A stretch of DNA of 64,000 nucleotides from Anisodus tanguticus (Eukaryota > Streptophyta > Magnoliopsida > Solanales > Solanaceae). The stretch is from NCBI GenBank assembly GCA_034509755.1, contig CM067547.1:49937859-50001858 (forward strand). The letters run 5' to 3'. Position numbers and translations under genes: made by a program. Positions 62,401 to 64,000 of the stretch are shown here, one piece after another (the stretch's first letter is position 1; every line of letters begins with the position of its first letter). The notes under the pieces are model-generated. The model did not search any database, was not told the DNA's origin, and saw only the letters and a program-made list of their open reading frames with translations.

Positions 62401-64000
62401 ATAATAACAACAACAACAACATAACCAGTGAAATCCCACAACGTGGGGTCTGGGGAGGGTAGAATGTACATAGACCTTACCTCCACCTTGGTAGGTAGAG
62501 CGGTTGTTTCCGGGAGACCCTCGGCTCAAGACAAAGCATAATCAGGCAAAACAAGCAAAGTAAAACAAAGTGTGAGAAACGGCCAAACTCAGACGAGAAA
62601 TTAAAGCATTGTGAACATGCAGATAGTAAAATCAAATACGCAATGGTAGCGCATACTAACAACAGTAAGCAGTAGCCAACACAACTAAATAAGATAAATA
62701 AATTACACTAAAGAACACATAGCAGCAGGAATAAAACTACAGAGTACTATAGAGCAATAATGCGCCTATAAGTGTAATAGGCTAATCGAGCCTACATTAA
62801 TAACACTACACTATCATTTTGTAAGCGTAAGTAGGACTACGCTCGACTACCTACTACCCTAATTTGTGTCCTCCACAACCCCCTATCTAAGGTCATGTCC
62901 TCAGTAAGTTGCACCAACGCCATATCCCGTCTAATCACCTCTCCCTAATACTTCTTTGGCCTACCTCTACCCCTCCTGAACTCGTCCATAGCCAACCTCT
63001 CACACCTCCGCACTAGGGCATCCGTGTCTCTCCTCTGCACATGGACAAACCATCTCAACCTCGCTTCCCGCATCTTATCCTCCACCGAGGCCACTGCCAC
63101 TTTATTCCGGATAACATCATTCTTAATCTTATCTCTCCTTGTATGCCCACACATCCATCTCCGCATCCTCATCTCCGCAACTCTCATCTTTTGTATATGC
63201 AAAGTCTTGACTGGCCAACACTCTGCCCCATACAACATAGTCGGTCTGACCATCGCCCTATAGAACTTGCCTTTAAGTTTAGTTGGCACCTTTTTGTCGC
63301 ACAAGACTCCAGATGCGAGCCTCTATTTCATCCACCCTGCCCCAATATGATGTGTGACATCGTTATCAATTTCTCAATTCCCTTGGATAATAGACCCTAG
63401 GTATTTGAAGCTTCCTTTCTTTGGAATGACCTGAGTACCAAGCCTCAACTCCACGTCTGTCTCATGGTCACTCCCGTTGCTGAACTTGCACTCCAAATAT
63501 TTTGTCTTGGTCCTACTCAACTTGAACCCTTTAGACTCCAGAGTCTTTCTCCAAACCTCCAACTTGGCATTCACTCCGTTGCGAGTCTCATCAATCAGGA
63601 CTATGTCGTCTGCGAATAACATACACCATGGTACCTCCCATTGGACTTGTCGCGTCAGTCCGTCCATGACCAAGGCAAATAGGAATGGGCTAACAGCTAA
63701 TCTCTGGTGCAGTCCCATCATCACTGGAAAGTGCTTCGAGTCTCCTCCTACTGACCGTACCCTAGTCTTGGATCCATCATATATATCTTTGATCTCCTTA
63801 GTGTACGCCACAAGTACATCTCTAACCTCCAAACATCTCCATAGAACCTCCCTAGGGACTTTGTCGTATGCCTTCTAGAGGTCGATGAAAACCATATGTA
63901 AATATTTCTTCCTCTCCCTATACTGCTCCACCAACCTCCTAATAAGATGAATGGCTTCGGTAGTTGAACGCCCCGGCATGAATTCAAACTGGTTCTCGAA
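62401..64000 (-). mobile_element. RTE-type LINE, 3' part, runs off the window
   Basis: On the minus strand the reverse transcriptase ORF leads to a 3' UTR (62,944-62,425) and a tail of TTG repeats (plus strand aacaacaacaac at 62,404-62,420). The 3' UTR wording (plus strand ccagtgaaatcccac and ggtctggggagggtag) is the familiar 3' end of RTE-type LINEs and their partner SINEs in Solanaceae. Clade assignment is from memory of protein wording. Confidence 0.8.
62945..64000 (-). pseudogene. LINE reverse transcriptase, partial, three stops
   Basis: One continuous frame from the window edge. It contains FMPGRSTTEAIHLIRRLVEQ (RT fingers), MVFIDL then a stop then KAYDKVPREVLWR, then MMGLHQRL...SPFLFALVMD, CMLFADDIVLI (catalytic FADD), TLESKGFKLSRTKTKYLE, FKYLGSIIQGN then a stop, a second stop after MK, then CDKKVPTKLKGKFYRA, TMLYGAECWPV and the end at RGRGRPKKY. 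The upstream endonuclease part lies outside the window. The three stops make it inactive. Confidence 0.88.

Noticed and set aside
63024..63878. Plus-strand frames of 79-133 codons at the right end
   Set aside because: They are antisense shadows of the LINE reverse transcriptase on the minus strand.

Overview
The window is plant nuclear DNA, most probably from a Solanaceae species. The signs are an iMet-primed Ty3/gypsy chromovirus, an RTE-type LINE with a TTG-repeat tail, an Au-type SINE and several AT-rich inverted-repeat elements, all common in that family. I see no intact protein-coding gene. The family assignment is an inference from transposon types.

Bases 1-47,152 are one tandem array with a unit of about 868 bp. 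It enters from the left edge of the window and ends inside the window on the right. I count 55 units. Each carries one plus-strand cytosolic initiator tRNA-Met gene (anticodon CAT, A54-type T loop). Eight copies match the 72-nt plant consensus exactly, four differ slightly, and the rest are damaged. Each unit also carries a CAA motif and an AT-rich stretch upstream of the tRNA gene, a T-run downstream, a pyrimidine-rich leader-like tract, and a decayed open frame starting MASTAADQ that resembles the N-terminus of DUF4283-type proteins. The last five units (51-55) are clearly diverged. They include a duplicated 1.72-kb dimer and a small inverted segment, as expected at an array edge.

The main observation is that differences between the core units are not random. 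They sit almost entirely on or beside CAG/CTG (CWG) trinucleotides, usually as loss of the middle base, A-to-G changes or one-base insertions, while CG sites and other sequence stay nearly invariant. This looks like long-read basecalling error at CHG-methylated cytosines that was carried into the assembly. If so, most of the apparently broken tRNA genes may be intact and the array is heavily CHG-methylated.

Bases 47,153-49,000 hold nothing I recognise. Bases 49,001-58,828 are a decayed Ty3/gypsy element of the Tekay/Del chromovirus type: 5' LTR, iMet-type primer-binding site, gag, protease, reverse transcriptase with a 150-bp in-frame internal duplication, integrase remnant, chromodomain remnant and 3' LTR. 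A 967-bp hAT-like non-autonomous element rich in GGATCC is inserted in its gag region. The two LTRs match at both ends but not in the middle.

Bases 58,829-62,400 are intergenic transposon debris: a long-TIR element (60,301-61,944) with an Au-type SINE and another inverted-repeat element nested in it, then a second short inverted-repeat element (61,952-62,400). Bases 62,401-64,000 are the 3' part of a minus-strand RTE-type LINE (reverse transcriptase with FADD box, three stops, 3' tail of TTG repeats) that runs off the right edge.
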